Shown: positions 54,321-62,735, counted from the first letter of the stretch. The stretch: 64,000 bases of DNA from Caballeronia pedi (GCF_001544915.2 NZ_FCOE02000006.1:248001-312000); one strand, 5' to 3'. Translations and numbers: made by a program. Notes: generated from the letters alone by a model not told the origin.

Positions 54321-54465
54321 GCGCGCGAGAGAATCCGCGCGCGAGCACCAAAACTGCGTGAAAGTCTAGGCCCGGCGGCTACGAGCGTCAAGAATGGAAG
54401 GGCCGCGCGCGCGACGTGCTGTGTTAATGTTGGGCCGCCTTGAAATGCAACCGCTTCGAATCGAC

Positions 54466-54867
54466 ATGAAATCCGTCAGCGCGCGACTCGCGGTAGGAAT
54501 AGGATGCAGGCGCGGCGCCAGCGCGGATGCGATCGAACACGCCGTGCGGCTGGCGCTCGGGCCGCATTCGCTCGGCGATATCGCGATCGTCGCGAGCATC
54601 GATGCGAAGCGCGACGAAGCGGGGTTGCTCGCGTTCTGCGAGCGTCATCGTTTGCCGTTGTGTTTCTATCGCGCCGATGAAATTGCGCGGGCGCCGCGCA
54701 CTACGACTTCGCAACACGCGGCGAAGCATCTGAACGTGGACGGCGTATGCGAGCCATGCGCGCTGCTCGCGGGCAACGCGCAAACGCTCATCGTGCCAAA
54801 GACGATCGGTTGTGGCGTAACCGTCGCGATCGCAGTGGCGCGCGGGTCCTGTGCGGGCGCGGCTTGA
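54466..54867 (+). CDS. cobE: CobE/CbiG C-terminal domain protein
   Basis: A 133-residue protein with the CobE/CbiG-C signature LAVGIGCRRGASADAIEHAV at the N-terminus and KHLNVDGVCEPCALLAG near the C-terminus. CobE is needed for cobalamin synthesis in aerobic producers, but its step is not firmly known. The start is uncertain: ATGs at 54427 and 54445 are also in frame. A second, degenerate CbiG-C-like segment sits inside the CbiG-CobJ fusion. The last 80 bases overlap a small minus-strand gene. Confidence 0.85.
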   Translation: MKSVSARLAVGIGCRRGASADAIEHAVRLALGPHSLGDIAIVASIDAKRDEAGLLAFCERHRLPLCFYRADEIARAPRTTTSQHAAKHLNVDGVCEPCALLAGNAQTLIVPKTIGCGVTVAIAVARGSCAGAA

Positions 54868-54991
54868 CGGTCGTGCGCGCGGTTTCCTTGCTGGCGGACG
54901 GTTTGGCGACGATGGATATCAGCTTGTCGCGGCAGAGCCAGGCGAGGATCGCCAGCGCCACGAGTTCCAGATATAGGTAGATCGCGTCCAT
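54788..54991 (-). CDS. small single-span membrane protein, hypothetical
   Basis: 67 residues, not recognised. It starts MDAIYLYLELVALAILAWLC, one clear membrane helix, and ends in a very basic tail rich in Arg. GCAAGGAA lies before the ATG at 54991. The 3' part overlaps the end of cobE on the other strand, and the basic tail could simply be a shadow of cobE codons, so the true gene might be shorter in conservation than shown. It faces the cobO promoter region. Confidence 0.4.
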   Translation of the reverse strand: MDAIYLYLELVALAILAWLCRDKLISIVAKPSASKETARTTVKPRPHRTRAPLRSRRLRHNRSSLAR

Positions 54992-55163
54992 TTCCTTGCT
55001 CCCGATTTCGGTGATTGCGTCATTGCCTGATTGCATGATGCACACCGTCTGTTAGCGCAGAATTAACGCGTGGACAGGCCACACCGAGGCCGCTCGCCAA
55101 GGTACGATACGGCCGTCTTTCGTCATGCGGGCACAGACCGCCACCCCATTCACCGGAGTTCAT

Positions 55164-55766
55164 GTGAAAACCGATACCGAATCGCATCTGCGCATGACCC
55201 AGCGCCGCAAGGAAGGCCACGAAAAGAAACAGGCCGCCGCCGACCACGAGAAAGGCTTGCTGATCGTGAACACCGGCAACGGCAAGGGCAAGACCACCGC
55301 CGCCTTCGGTATGGCCGTCCGTGTCCTCGGCCACGGCATGAAGCTCGGCGTCGTGCAGTTCATCAAGGGTGCGTTGCACACATCGGAGCGCGATTTCCTC
55401 GGCGCAATCGCACATTGCGATTTCATCACGATGGGCGACGGCTACACCTGGAACACGCAGGACCGCGAAGCCGACATGGCGACCGCGCGCAAAGGCTGGA
55501 ACGAGGCGCGGCGCATGATCGAAAGCGGCGAGTATCAGATGGTCGTGCTCGACGAACTGAACGCCGTGCTCAAGTATGAATATCTGCCGCTCGACGAAGT
55601 GCTCGACGTGCTGAAGGCAAGGCCCGCGATGTTGCATGTCGTCGTGACGGGACGCCATGCACCCGATGCCCTCGTCGAGCTCGCCGATCTCGTCACCGAG
55701 ATGCGCCTCGTGAAGCATCCGTATCGCGAGCAGGGCGTGAAGGCGCAACGCGGCGTGGAATTCTGA
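55164..55766 (+). CDS. cobO: cob(I)yrinic acid a,c-diamide adenosyltransferase
   Basis: A 200-residue CobA/CobO/BtuR-type ATP:corrinoid adenosyltransferase. The P-loop is NTGNGKGKTTAAFGMAVRVL at about residue 37, followed by GVVQFIKGALHTSERDFL and MVVLDELNAVLKYEYLPLDE. The likely start is a GTG at 55164 with CGGAG upstream, giving the common VKTDTESHLRM N-terminus. It leads a unit with cobB and the DUF1289 gene. Confidence 0.94.
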   Translation: MKTDTESHLRMTQRRKEGHEKKQAAADHEKGLLIVNTGNGKGKTTAAFGMAVRVLGHGMKLGVVQFIKGALHTSERDFLGAIAHCDFITMGDGYTWNTQDREADMATARKGWNEARRMIESGEYQMVVLDELNAVLKYEYLPLDEVLDVLKARPAMLHVVVTGRHAPDALVELADLVTEMRLVKHPYREQGVKAQRGVEF

Positions 55767-55771
55767 ACGCG

Positions 55772-57070
55772 ATGTCCGACTGCCCCGCTCTTTTCATCGG
55801 CGCAAGCGCGTCGCATCAAGGCAAGACCACGGTGACGGCCGCGCTCGCGCGCCATCACACGCGACGCGGCCTGAAGGTGCGCGTCTTCAAGACCGGTCCG
55901 GATTTTCTCGATCCGATGATCCTCGAACGCGCATGCGGCGCGCCCGTCTATTCGCTGCATCTGTCGATGGTCGGGCTCGACGCGTGCCGCGCATTGCTCG
56001 CGCAGGCGGCGCGCGAGGCGGACCTCATTCTCATCGAAGGCGTGATGGGCCTGTTCGACGGCACGCCGAGCAGCGCCGATCTCGCCGCCGCGTTCAAGGT
56101 GCCCGTGCTCGCGGTGATCGGCGCGCACGGCATGGCGCAGACGTTCGGCGCCATCGCGTTCGGGCTCGCGCGTTATCGCGCGGACGTACCGTTTCATGGC
56201 GTGCTCGCGAATCGCGTCGCGTCGGCGCGTCATGCGCAAATGTTGTCGGAGACGATTCCCGAAGGCTTGCGCTATTGCGGCCATCTGTCGAATGCCGACG
56301 ATATCGCCTTGCCCGAGCGTCATCTCGGTCTCACGCAGCCCGAAGAAGTCGCGGGCCTCGACGCGCGGCTCGAACGCGCCGCCGACGCCATCGCGCAAAC
56401 CGCGCTGGCCGATCTGCCGCCGCCGGTTCATTTCGACGATGCCACGCTTCCCGCGCCGCCGCGTCTGCTCGAAGGCCTGCATATCGCGATGGCGCGCGAC
56501 GCCGCGTTTTCCTTCGTCTATCCGGCAAACGTCGATCTGCTCGTCGCGATGGGTGCGCGCATCAGCACGTTCTCGCCGCTCGCCGACGAACCCGCGCCTG
56601 CCGATGCCGACGCGCTCTATCTTCCCGGCGGCTACCCCGAGTTGCATGCCGCCGCGCTCGCTGCGCATTCGCGCACGCGCGCGTCGATCGATGAGCACGT
56701 CGTGCAAAATAAACCGGTCGTCGCGGAATGCGGCGGCATGCTATATCTGCTCGACACGCTGACAGATATAGAAGGCACCCGGCACGCGATGCTCGGCGTT
56801 CTGCCCGGCGATGCGGCGATGCAACGCAAGCTGTCGCGCCTCGCGATGCAGCGCATCGATACGACGCACGGCCCGATGACTGGCCACACTTTCCATTACT
56901 CGACCTTGCAGACGCCGATGCAGCCCACGCTTCAGGCGATGCACGCGACCACCGGCACATCGGGCGAAGCGCTTTATCGACACGGCCCGGTCACGGCCAC
57001 GTATATGCACGCATACTGGCCGTCGAATCCGGCCGCAGCCGCCGCGCTCTTTCGCGGTGAATCACTATGA
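55772..57070 (+). CDS. cobB: cobyrinate a,c-diamide synthase
   Basis: A 432-residue glutamine amidotransferase (CobB/CbiA) that amidates the a and c side chains of hydrogenobyrinate. The N-terminal ATP domain has IGASASHQGKTTVTAALARH and KTGPDFLDPMILERACGAPV. The C-terminal GATase domain holds PGGYPELHAAALAAHSRTR and the nucleophile Cys in VVAECGGMLYLLD. It starts 5 bases after cobO and its stop overlaps the DUF1289 start. Confidence 0.95.
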   Translation: MSDCPALFIGASASHQGKTTVTAALARHHTRRGLKVRVFKTGPDFLDPMILERACGAPVYSLHLSMVGLDACRALLAQAAREADLILIEGVMGLFDGTPSSADLAAAFKVPVLAVIGAHGMAQTFGAIAFGLARYRADVPFHGVLANRVASARHAQMLSETIPEGLRYCGHLSNADDIALPERHLGLTQPEEVAGLDARLERAADAIAQTALADLPPPVHFDDATLPAPPRLLEGLHIAMARDAAFSFVYPANVDLLVAMGARISTFSPLADEPAPADADALYLPGGYPELHAAALAAHSRTRASIDEHVVQNKPVVAECGGMLYLLDTLTDIEGTRHAMLGVLPGDAAMQRKLSRLAMQRIDTTHGPMTGHTFHYSTLQTPMQPTLQAMHATTGTSGEALYRHGPVTATYMHAYWPSNPAAAAALFRGESL

Positions 57071-57309
57071 CGACCACGCCAGACATTCGCACGCCGCTCG
57101 ACCTCGCATTCACCATCGAACGCGCCAAAACTCAGCAGCCAGTCGGCTCGCCCTGCACCGACGTCTGCAAGCTCGATGCCGATACCGGACTGTGCCTCGG
57201 CTGCTTCCGAAGCCGCGGAGAGATCAAGACCTTCCGCGCGATGGATGACGCCGCGAAACTCGCCTTGTTCGACGAACTGCTTGCGCGGCGTGCGGCGATA
57301 ACGAAATAG
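57067..57309 (+). CDS. DUF1289-family protein
   Basis: An 80-residue small protein with the DUF1289 cysteine pattern CTDVCKLDADTGLCLGC, likely a metal or Fe-S site, followed by a helical end. Its function is unknown. It overlaps the cobB stop (ATGA), so it is co-expressed with cobO and cobB. Confidence 0.9.
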   Translation: MTTTPDIRTPLDLAFTIERAKTQQPVGSPCTDVCKLDADTGLCLGCFRSRGEIKTFRAMDDAAKLALFDELLARRAAITK

Positions 57310-57322
57310 GCAACGCGGCCGC

Positions 57323-58108
57323 TCAGGCCGTGGCCATGCGCCTGACTGCCGGCCGTTCCAGTTCCCGCGCGGCGAGCGCGCCGAACACGAGACCGAGCGC
57401 AGCCCAGATCAGCGCCTGCATGCCGATCGCGGCGAGGCGGAAATTCCACAAGAGCGATGCGGAGAATTCGGCAGGAACTTCATCGATGCGCGGCAACGCG
57501 ACCTGCGCCACCACGATCACGACGATATACGCCGCCGCGCCGATGAGCGTCGCGTTCCAGCCGCCATGCCGCGCCTGCATGCGCCGCTGGAGCCGCACGG
57601 CGAACACAGCCGCCGCGATCGAAATCGCCACCATGCCGAAGAAAAGCGCCGTGCGCGGGCCGATGGTCTCGGGATTGCCCACTGCCGGCGGATTCGGCGG
57701 GTACTTGAGAAACGGCACGATGGCGACGCTCACGAAACCGAATAACGCCAGCAGTGCCGACGTGCCGCGCGCATGCAGTGCGCCGAGCCGTCCATAAGCG
57801 AACGCGAACACGAGCGAAAAAAGACCGCCCAGCGCGGTGCCGAACACCGCAACGCCAGTCAGCAGACCGAGGCCCGCTTGCGTATCGCGTGAGACGAGTT
57901 CTTCGTCGCCGTGATCGTGCGAATGTGCGGCGGTGGCCGACGCATCGGCATGTTCATGGTCATGCGGCGCCTGCGCGTGCTCATGCTGCGCCTCGAATGC
58001 GATCGCGCGCGCCACGGACGGCTCGCCGAACGCACGCGCGAAACCGAAGCCGATCAGGCCCGCGACTAATCCCGCGATCATGCCGCGTATCAGCAAAGTG
58101 CGAATCAT
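57323..58108 (-). CDS. cbtA: CbtA-family predicted cobalt transporter subunit
   Basis: A 261-residue membrane protein with five segments. The start TLLIRGMIAGLVAGLIGFGF is followed by a histidine-rich loop (HEHAQAPHDHEHADASATAA) that probably gathers metal, then the other segments with PRTALFFGMVAISIAAAVFA. CbtA and CbtB are predicted cobalt uptake proteins regulated by cobalamin, as the upstream riboswitch supports. It lies 9 bases after cbtB. Confidence 0.92.
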   Translation of the reverse strand: MIRTLLIRGMIAGLVAGLIGFGFARAFGEPSVARAIAFEAQHEHAQAPHDHEHADASATAAHSHDHGDEELVSRDTQAGLGLLTGVAVFGTALGGLFSLVFAFAYGRLGALHARGTSALLALFGFVSVAIVPFLKYPPNPPAVGNPETIGPRTALFFGMVAISIAAAVFAVRLQRRMQARHGGWNATLIGAAAYIVVIVVAQVALPRIDEVPAEFSASLLWNFRLAAIGMQALIWAALGLVFGALAARELERPAVRRMATA

Positions 58109-58117
58109 GACGGGACC

Positions 58118-58351
58118 TCAGTGGCACGGAAAGCCGAGCAGATGCCGGCCGTCGTGAACGAATTCGTGGACGTAGGTGCCCGAGAAAATCGACGTCGCGC
58201 CCTGCTCGGCCCCGACGAAATAGATTGCGATCAGCAAAATGAGGCCGATGAACACGGCCCAGGGCAGCACTTCGCGCACCGGAATCGGCACGGGTACGTC
58301 GAGCGACGGGGAAACCGGAGCGGAAAAGGCCGGCGTGTTGGAAGCATTCAT
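58118..58351 (-). CDS. cbtB: CbtB-family predicted cobalt transporter subunit
   Basis: A 77-residue protein with one membrane helix (PWAVFIGLILLIAIYFVGAE) and the C-terminal histidine motif YVHEFVHDGRHLLGFPCH that defines CbtB. The ATG at 58351 has TGGAG upstream. It is the first gene of cbtBA, right after a cobalamin riboswitch. Confidence 0.92.
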   Translation of the reverse strand: MNASNTPAFSAPVSPSLDVPVPIPVREVLPWAVFIGLILLIAIYFVGAEQGATSIFSGTYVHEFVHDGRHLLGFPCH

Positions 58352-58389
58352 TATGGTTCTCCAGGGAAAAGCGCGTCCCGATTGATGAA

Positions 58390-58505
58390 GAGCGTGCAGC
58401 GGGGTCTGACTCGCGGCACAGCGCCTTTCGACACACGAACCGCATACAGTGGCGCGACCGTGCCGGGTTTGCACCGGCTTCCTCGCACTGCAAGCTTGCC
58501 ATTCT
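58390..58505 (-). promoter_or_regulatory. cobalamin riboswitch upstream of cbtB
   Basis: On the minus strand: GAGGAAGCCGGTGCAAACCC (about 58466-58485), GCGCCACTGT (about 58446-58455) and the B12 box GAGTCAGACCCCGCTGC (about 58398-58414). This is the short form that lacks one peripheral arm compared with the other two in the cluster. It ends 40-50 bases before cbtB, and its 5' end is next to the divergent phosphatase start codon. Confidence 0.9.
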
Positions 58506-59108
58506 ATGACGATTGACGGCAAAGTAAAACGATCTCATCCCGCCGGTCCCGCTCCCTTGGAACTCATCCTCCTGTGCCACGCCGCCACGCGCGCGATGAA
58601 AACCGGCCGCTTTCCCACCGGCGACGAACCCGCCCAGTTCGACGGACGCGCGCTGCTCGCACCATTGCGCGCGTATGGCGACACGCGCGTGATCGCGAGC
58701 CCCGCACGCGTGACGCGCGAGACGGCCGGATGGATCGCGGATGCGTTCGAGATCGTGCCCGCGTTCGACGACATCGACTATGGCCGCTGGCGTGGCCTGT
58801 CCATCCGCGAGATGGGCGAGCGCGAGCCGGAGCATGTTGCGGCGTGGCTCGCGGACCCGCTTGCGCGCCCGCACGGCGGCGAGAGCGTCGGCATGCTGGC
58901 GATGCGCGTTGCGCAGGGCCTCACCTTCATCGACCGCCTGAATGCGCGCGAGCGCTGCATCGTCGTCACGCATGCGATCGTCGTGAAAGTGGCGCTCGCG
59001 CATGTGCTCGGCACGCCGCTCGCCTCCGTCTACGGAATGGACCTCGCGCCGCTTTCGTCCACGGTGCTCAAACGCGCGTCGCCCGAAGATGCCTGGACGC
59101 TCGTCTGA
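58506..59108 (+). CDS. histidine phosphatase family protein, CobC-like
   Basis: A 200-residue member of the phosphoglycerate-mutase-like superfamily; in a cobalamin cluster the expected role is alpha-ribazole phosphatase. The phosphohistidine motif is unusual: ILLCHAATRAMKTG in place of the common RHG(E/Q)T, so the Arg before the catalytic His is Cys. The later RPHGGESVGMLAMRV and VVTHAIVVKVALAH regions are present. The ATG at 58506 is next to the 5' end of the cbtB riboswitch on the other strand, so both transcripts probably start in the same few bases. Confidence 0.85.
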   Translation: MTIDGKVKRSHPAGPAPLELILLCHAATRAMKTGRFPTGDEPAQFDGRALLAPLRAYGDTRVIASPARVTRETAGWIADAFEIVPAFDDIDYGRWRGLSIREMGEREPEHVAAWLADPLARPHGGESVGMLAMRVAQGLTFIDRLNARERCIVVTHAIVVKVALAHVLGTPLASVYGMDLAPLSSTVLKRASPEDAWTLV

Positions 59109-59186
59109 ACTTCGTTCCTTACAAAGCGCTCCAACGAGCAGCGCATCACATGCGCGGCCTTTCCCGAACCGATTCAGGAGACTCAG

Positions 59187-59558
59187 ATGGCGCACTACGT
59201 GGATGGATTCGTCGTACCCGTGCCGGCCGACAAGATCGATGCCTATCGCGCGATGGCCGAAGCCGCCGGCAAGATCTGGCTGGAGCACGGCGCGCTGCAG
59301 TTCGTGGAGACCCTCGCCGACGACGTGAAACCCGGCAAGGTCACATCGTTTCCGCAGAGCGTGCAGTTGAAGGACGGCGAGACCGTCGTGTTCTCGTATA
59401 TCGTCTACGCATCGCGCGAGGAGCGCGACCGCGTCAACGCGAAGGTGATGGAAGACCCGCGCCTCAAGTCGATGATGGAATCCGCCGACATGCCGTTCGA
59501 CCCGCAGCGAATGTTTTTCGGCGGCTTCAAGACGATCGTCGAACTCGGGCGCAGCTGA
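59187..59558 (+). CDS. DUF1428-family protein
   Basis: A 123-residue protein of the DUF1428 (YbaA) family, a dimeric alpha-beta barrel fold with no known function. Typical segments are YVDGFVVPVPADKIDAYRAM, KPGKVTSFPQSVQLKDGETV and MPFDPQRMFFGGFKTIVE. CAGGAGA precedes the ATG. It is 78 bases after the phosphatase gene. Confidence 0.92.
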   Translation: MAHYVDGFVVPVPADKIDAYRAMAEAAGKIWLEHGALQFVETLADDVKPGKVTSFPQSVQLKDGETVVFSYIVYASREERDRVNAKVMEDPRLKSMMESADMPFDPQRMFFGGFKTIVELGRS

Positions 59559-59602
59559 TATTTTTTACTTTTGACCGCTTACGTTGAAGGAAACGCATCG
59601 AC

Positions 59603-59917
59603 ATGTATATCGCCATGAACCGCTTTAAGATCGTGCCCGGCGCCGAGGCCGATTTCGAACGCCTGTGGACCAGCCGCGACACGCATCTCAAGGATGTGCC
59701 GGGATTCGTCGAGTTTCATCTGCTCAAGGGGCCCGTGAAGGACGATCACGTTCTCTATTCGAGCCATACGATCTGGGCGAATCAGGCGGCCTTCGAGGAC
59801 TGGACGCGCTCGGACGCGTTCCGCGCGGCGCATCGCAATGCCGGCGGCGAGACGCGCCAGCTTTATCTCGGCCACCCGGAGTTCGAAGGATTCGAGGTGA
59901 TTCAGACCGTCAAATAG
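59603..59917 (+). CDS. antibiotic biosynthesis monooxygenase (ABM)-domain protein
   Basis: A 104-residue single ABM-fold protein: YIAMNRFKIVPGAEADFERL at the start, then PGFVEFHLLKGPVKDDHVLY and SHTIWANQAAFEDWTRSDAF. Related HmoA/IsdG-like proteins degrade heme, but the diagnostic residues cannot be judged here. Spacing of 44 bases from the DUF1428 gene suggests co-transcription, and a terminator follows. Confidence 0.88.
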   Translation: MYIAMNRFKIVPGAEADFERLWTSRDTHLKDVPGFVEFHLLKGPVKDDHVLYSSHTIWANQAAFEDWTRSDAFRAAHRNAGGETRQLYLGHPEFEGFEVIQTVK

Positions 59918-59923
59918 GCGATG

Positions 59924-59955
59924 AAGGCGCGCGTTCCGCACGAGCGCGCGTTTTT
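59924..59955 (+). terminator. intrinsic terminator after the ABM gene
   Basis: A GC-rich stem (CGCGCG at 59928-59933 with 59945-59950, extended by A/T pairs) is followed by five T. It begins 7 bases after the stop codon. Confidence 0.75.
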
Positions 59956-60017
59956 ATGGCGAGCACGCTCGTTTTACACTCGTGTGAAAAAACGCGCCTC
60001 GCGTGATGTTGTTTTGC

Positions 60018-60329
60018 TTACGCCTTCGCGCCGCGCGCCATGCGCTGCAATGTCGATGAATCGATCGCGGCGGCGCAGATTCGAACCGCTTCTTTCAGCG
60101 TGCGCGGCCTGCCTTCGCCGAATTGCGATTCGAGCATGGCCACGGCGCGCACGCGCTCGTCACTTCCAAGCTTCTCGCCGGTGGCAAGCTCCAGTACGGA
60201 GATGAAGTAGGCCGCTGGCGGTGAGGCGCTTGTCTGGGAAGCCGCACGGCGGTCCCCGCCCGCGCCTTCGCGCCCGTCTTCGCGCGCGGGAATCCACGGA
60301 TGCCATTTGCTGTCGTATCGACTTTTCAT
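60018..60329 (-). CDS. hypothetical protein, 103 residues
   Basis: Not recognised. It starts MKSRYDSKWHPWIPAREDGR and has a helical C-terminal half (LELATGEKLGSDERVRAVAM, then KEAVRICAAAID). No signal peptide or membrane segment is seen. The ATG at 60329 has a weak ribosome-binding site. The frame continues upstream without a stop, but that part is arginine-rich shadow sequence opposite the cyclodeaminase region. The gene is plausible rather than certain. Confidence 0.6.
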   Translation of the reverse strand: MKSRYDSKWHPWIPAREDGREGAGGDRRAASQTSASPPAAYFISVLELATGEKLGSDERVRAVAMLESQFGEGRPRTLKEAVRICAAAIDSSTLQRMARGAKA

Positions 60330-60445
60330 GGGTTGGTTCACTGGCTCGGTTGCTGTGGCGCATTGCTGCGCCGTTTGTCCGGTGGCGCTTGGCGCCCGTC
60401 CATATTTGTAAACCAGCAGCAAGTACCGTTCCAAGCTCGATTGCT

Positions 60446-61372
60446 TTACGCCGTCCCGCTTTCTTCCGACAAAACCGCCCGCGCGACACAACATGCCGCC
60501 AGATCCCACGCCGCGCAGCCAACCGACTTGAACATCACGGGACGCGCGGTATCGACGGTGCTCGACGATGTTGCGAGCGCTTCGGCCAGCGCATGCACCG
60601 CGTTCCAGTCGATGCCCGCGAGAATGAAATCGCCGGCTTCGTGCCGCGCGCCCGCGGGATCGTCGACATAAAGCTCGCTCGCATGGACGGTCGCGGCGGC
60701 GATCTCGGCGGCGTCGGCGGTGAAGGCGCCCACGCCGATCACGAGGCGGCCCGCGCGCGCAGGCATCGTGTAGACGGGCGTCTTGCTCGTGGTCGCGGCG
60801 ATGACGACATCGATCGAATCGGGAATCGCGGCTTCGTCCAGCGCAGACGCCGACGCATGCGCCGCGCAAAATTCGCGCGCGCGCCCGGGACGCGAGCCCT
60901 GCACACGAATGCGCGCCTCGGGATAAACCGCTGCGAGCGCTTCGACGTGATACGCCGCCTGCTTGCCCGTGCCGATCACGAGCACTTCGCGCGGCGCGTT
61001 CGCATGAAGCGCGCGGATCGCGAGCATCGACACCGAAGCGGTGCGGCGACCCGTCACCGTCGGGCCGTCGAGCATGAACTGTGGCACGCCGGTCACGGCA
61101 TCGTATGCGGTGACCTGACCGTGGATCGTCGGCAGACCGCGCGCGCCATTGCCGGCGCAGACGTTCACGAGCTTGTGCATCGCGAGATCGGCGGCGCTCG
61201 CGGGCATCGACAGCATGACGCCGCCCTCGATCGGCACCACCATGCGCTCGGGACTGACGATGCGGCCCGCCGCGTAATCGAGCATCGTCGCGGCGAGCGT
61301 GTCCACGAGCCGGTCGTACGGCACGAGGCGCGCGGTTTGGGCTTCGTCGAAACTCTGGATCGTTGCGGTCAT
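60446..61372 (-). CDS. ornithine cyclodeaminase/mu-crystallin family enzyme
   Basis: A 308-residue NAD(P)-dependent enzyme of the OCD/mu-crystallin family. The Rossmann motif is VLVIGTGKQAAYHVEALAAV near residue 130. Conserved parts before it include MVVPIEGGVMLSMPASAADL and AMHKLVNVCAGNGARGLPTI, with the Lys that contacts substrate. Family members cyclise ornithine or reduce cyclic imines such as delta1-pyrroline-2-carboxylate; the latter is more common in this size class. The start at 61372 is chosen over a longer in-frame ATG at 61462. Confidence 0.88.
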   Translation of the reverse strand: MTATIQSFDEAQTARLVPYDRLVDTLAATMLDYAAGRIVSPERMVVPIEGGVMLSMPASAADLAMHKLVNVCAGNGARGLPTIHGQVTAYDAVTGVPQFMLDGPTVTGRRTASVSMLAIRALHANAPREVLVIGTGKQAAYHVEALAAVYPEARIRVQGSRPGRAREFCAAHASASALDEAAIPDSIDVVIAATTSKTPVYTMPARAGRLVIGVGAFTADAAEIAAATVHASELYVDDPAGARHEAGDFILAGIDWNAVHALAEALATSSSTVDTARPVMFKSVGCAAWDLAACCVARAVLSEESGTA

Positions 61373-61589
61373 CGGATTCGCTCGCTGTGGGCGTTGAATG
61401 GAGGCTGGCAATGCCATCGGCATGCCATCGAAGTGCGGGAACATTCTAACGGTGCGCGACATCGGGTTACTACAATGCCCGAATCAGCCGCTGTCATATG
61501 ACTGCCATCGAATATCGGCATAATCGGCGGTTCCGCGCCGCAACCGGTATCGATCCGGCGGCGGCCCCAGAACGCCCATGGAGCCCTTC

Positions 61590-62486
61590 ATGAACACGAC
61601 GGACAAGCAGCGCCGTTTTCACGCCGATATCATCGACAGTTACGACGAAGAGTTCGAGATGGAGGTCGACGATCGCTTCCTGGACGGCGAATCGACCTTC
61701 TCGGAAGAAGAGCGGCAATTGCGCAAGACCTATTTCCGCGAGCTGTTCCGTCTTCAGGGCGAACTCGTGAAGTTGCAGGACTGGGTCGTGCATACGGGGC
61801 ATCGGCTCGTCGTGATCTTCGAGGGACGCGACGCCGCTGGCAAGGGCGGCGCGATCAAACGCATCACGCAGCGGCTGAATCCGCGCGTGTGTCGCGTGGC
61901 GGCCCTGCCCGCGCCGAACAATCGCGAACGGACGCAGTGGTATTTCCAGCGTTATGTGTCGCACTTGCCGGCGGCCGGCGAAATCGTGCTGTTCGATCGC
62001 AGCTGGTATAACCGCGCGGGCGTCGAGCGCGTGATGAACTTCTGTACCGACGCCGAGTATGAGGAATTCTTCCGTTCGGTCCCCGAGTTCGAGAAGATGC
62101 TGGTGCGCAGCGGCGTCCAGATCATCAAATACTGGTTCTCGATCACCGACGACGAACAGGAAGTGCGTTTCGAGGCGCGCATCGAGGATCCGCTCAAGCA
62201 ATGGAAGCTGAGCCCGATGGACCTGGAAAGCCGCCGGCGATGGGAAGCGTACACAGCGGCGAAGGAAGTGATGCTTCAGCGCACGCACATCGCCGAAGCG
62301 CCGTGGTGGGTCGTGCAGGCCGTCGACAAGAAGCGTGCGCGACTGAACTGCATTCATCACCTGTTGAGTCAGGTGCCGTATCACGAGGTCGAACATCAGC
62401 AGATCGAGTTGCCGGATCGCGTGTTCAACCCCGATTATTTGCGGCAGCCTGTGCCTGATGAGATGTACGTTCCCGAGATCTATTGA
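61590..62486 (+). CDS. ppk2: polyphosphate kinase 2
   Basis: A 298-residue PPK2-family kinase that phosphorylates nucleoside diphosphates (class I) from polyphosphate. The Walker A is VVIFEGRDAAGKGGAIKRIT, the lid and Walker B region FDRSWYNRAGVERVMNFC, and the substrate helix PEFEKMLVRSGVQIIKYWFS. ATG 61590 has GGAG 9 bases upstream; an ATG at 61578 would add four residues. It is a single gene. Confidence 0.93.
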   Translation: MNTTDKQRRFHADIIDSYDEEFEMEVDDRFLDGESTFSEEERQLRKTYFRELFRLQGELVKLQDWVVHTGHRLVVIFEGRDAAGKGGAIKRITQRLNPRVCRVAALPAPNNRERTQWYFQRYVSHLPAAGEIVLFDRSWYNRAGVERVMNFCTDAEYEEFFRSVPEFEKMLVRSGVQIIKYWFSITDDEQEVRFEARIEDPLKQWKLSPMDLESRRRWEAYTAAKEVMLQRTHIAEAPWWVVQAVDKKRARLNCIHHLLSQVPYHEVEHQQIELPDRVFNPDYLRQPVPDEMYVPEIY

Positions 62487-62510
62487 GCGTCGATATCGTC
62501 GCGGCTTGCG

Positions 62511-62735
62511 TCAGCAGCAGTTGCTGCAGGGAAGATGCTTCACTGTTGCATTGCTGCGCTGACGTGCCGTTGCAAGACGCAGCGCGAACTGATACGCGTG
62601 CTGCGAACCTCTCAGCATGATCACGAACATCACCTGCGCGAGATTGAAGTCGAGCGTGACCATCAGGCGCGTCAACAGTAGCAGTGGCAGCACCACCGCC
62701 GGCTGATACAGTTGTCTTGCAATCAAGTCTTTCAT
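62511..62735 (-). CDS. small hypothetical membrane-associated protein
   Basis: 74 residues, not recognised. It starts MKDLIARQLYQPAVVLPLLL and continues with a second hydrophobic stretch (LNFNLAQ region, then VMFVIMLRG). The C-terminus is basic with a terminal CSNCC cysteine cluster. GGGAG lies 8 bases before the ATG. It is convergent with ppk2. Moderate confidence that it is a gene. Confidence 0.5.
   Translation of the reverse strand: MKDLIARQLYQPAVVLPLLLLTRLMVTLDFNLAQVMFVIMLRGSQHAYQFALRLATARQRSNATVKHLPCSNCC

Noticed and set aside
60330..60869. N-terminal extension of the 103-residue hypothetical protein to 283 codons
   Set aside because: The extension is Arg/Asp-rich shadow sequence lying opposite or within the ornithine cyclodeaminase gene in another frame; the ATG at 60329 is the more natural start.
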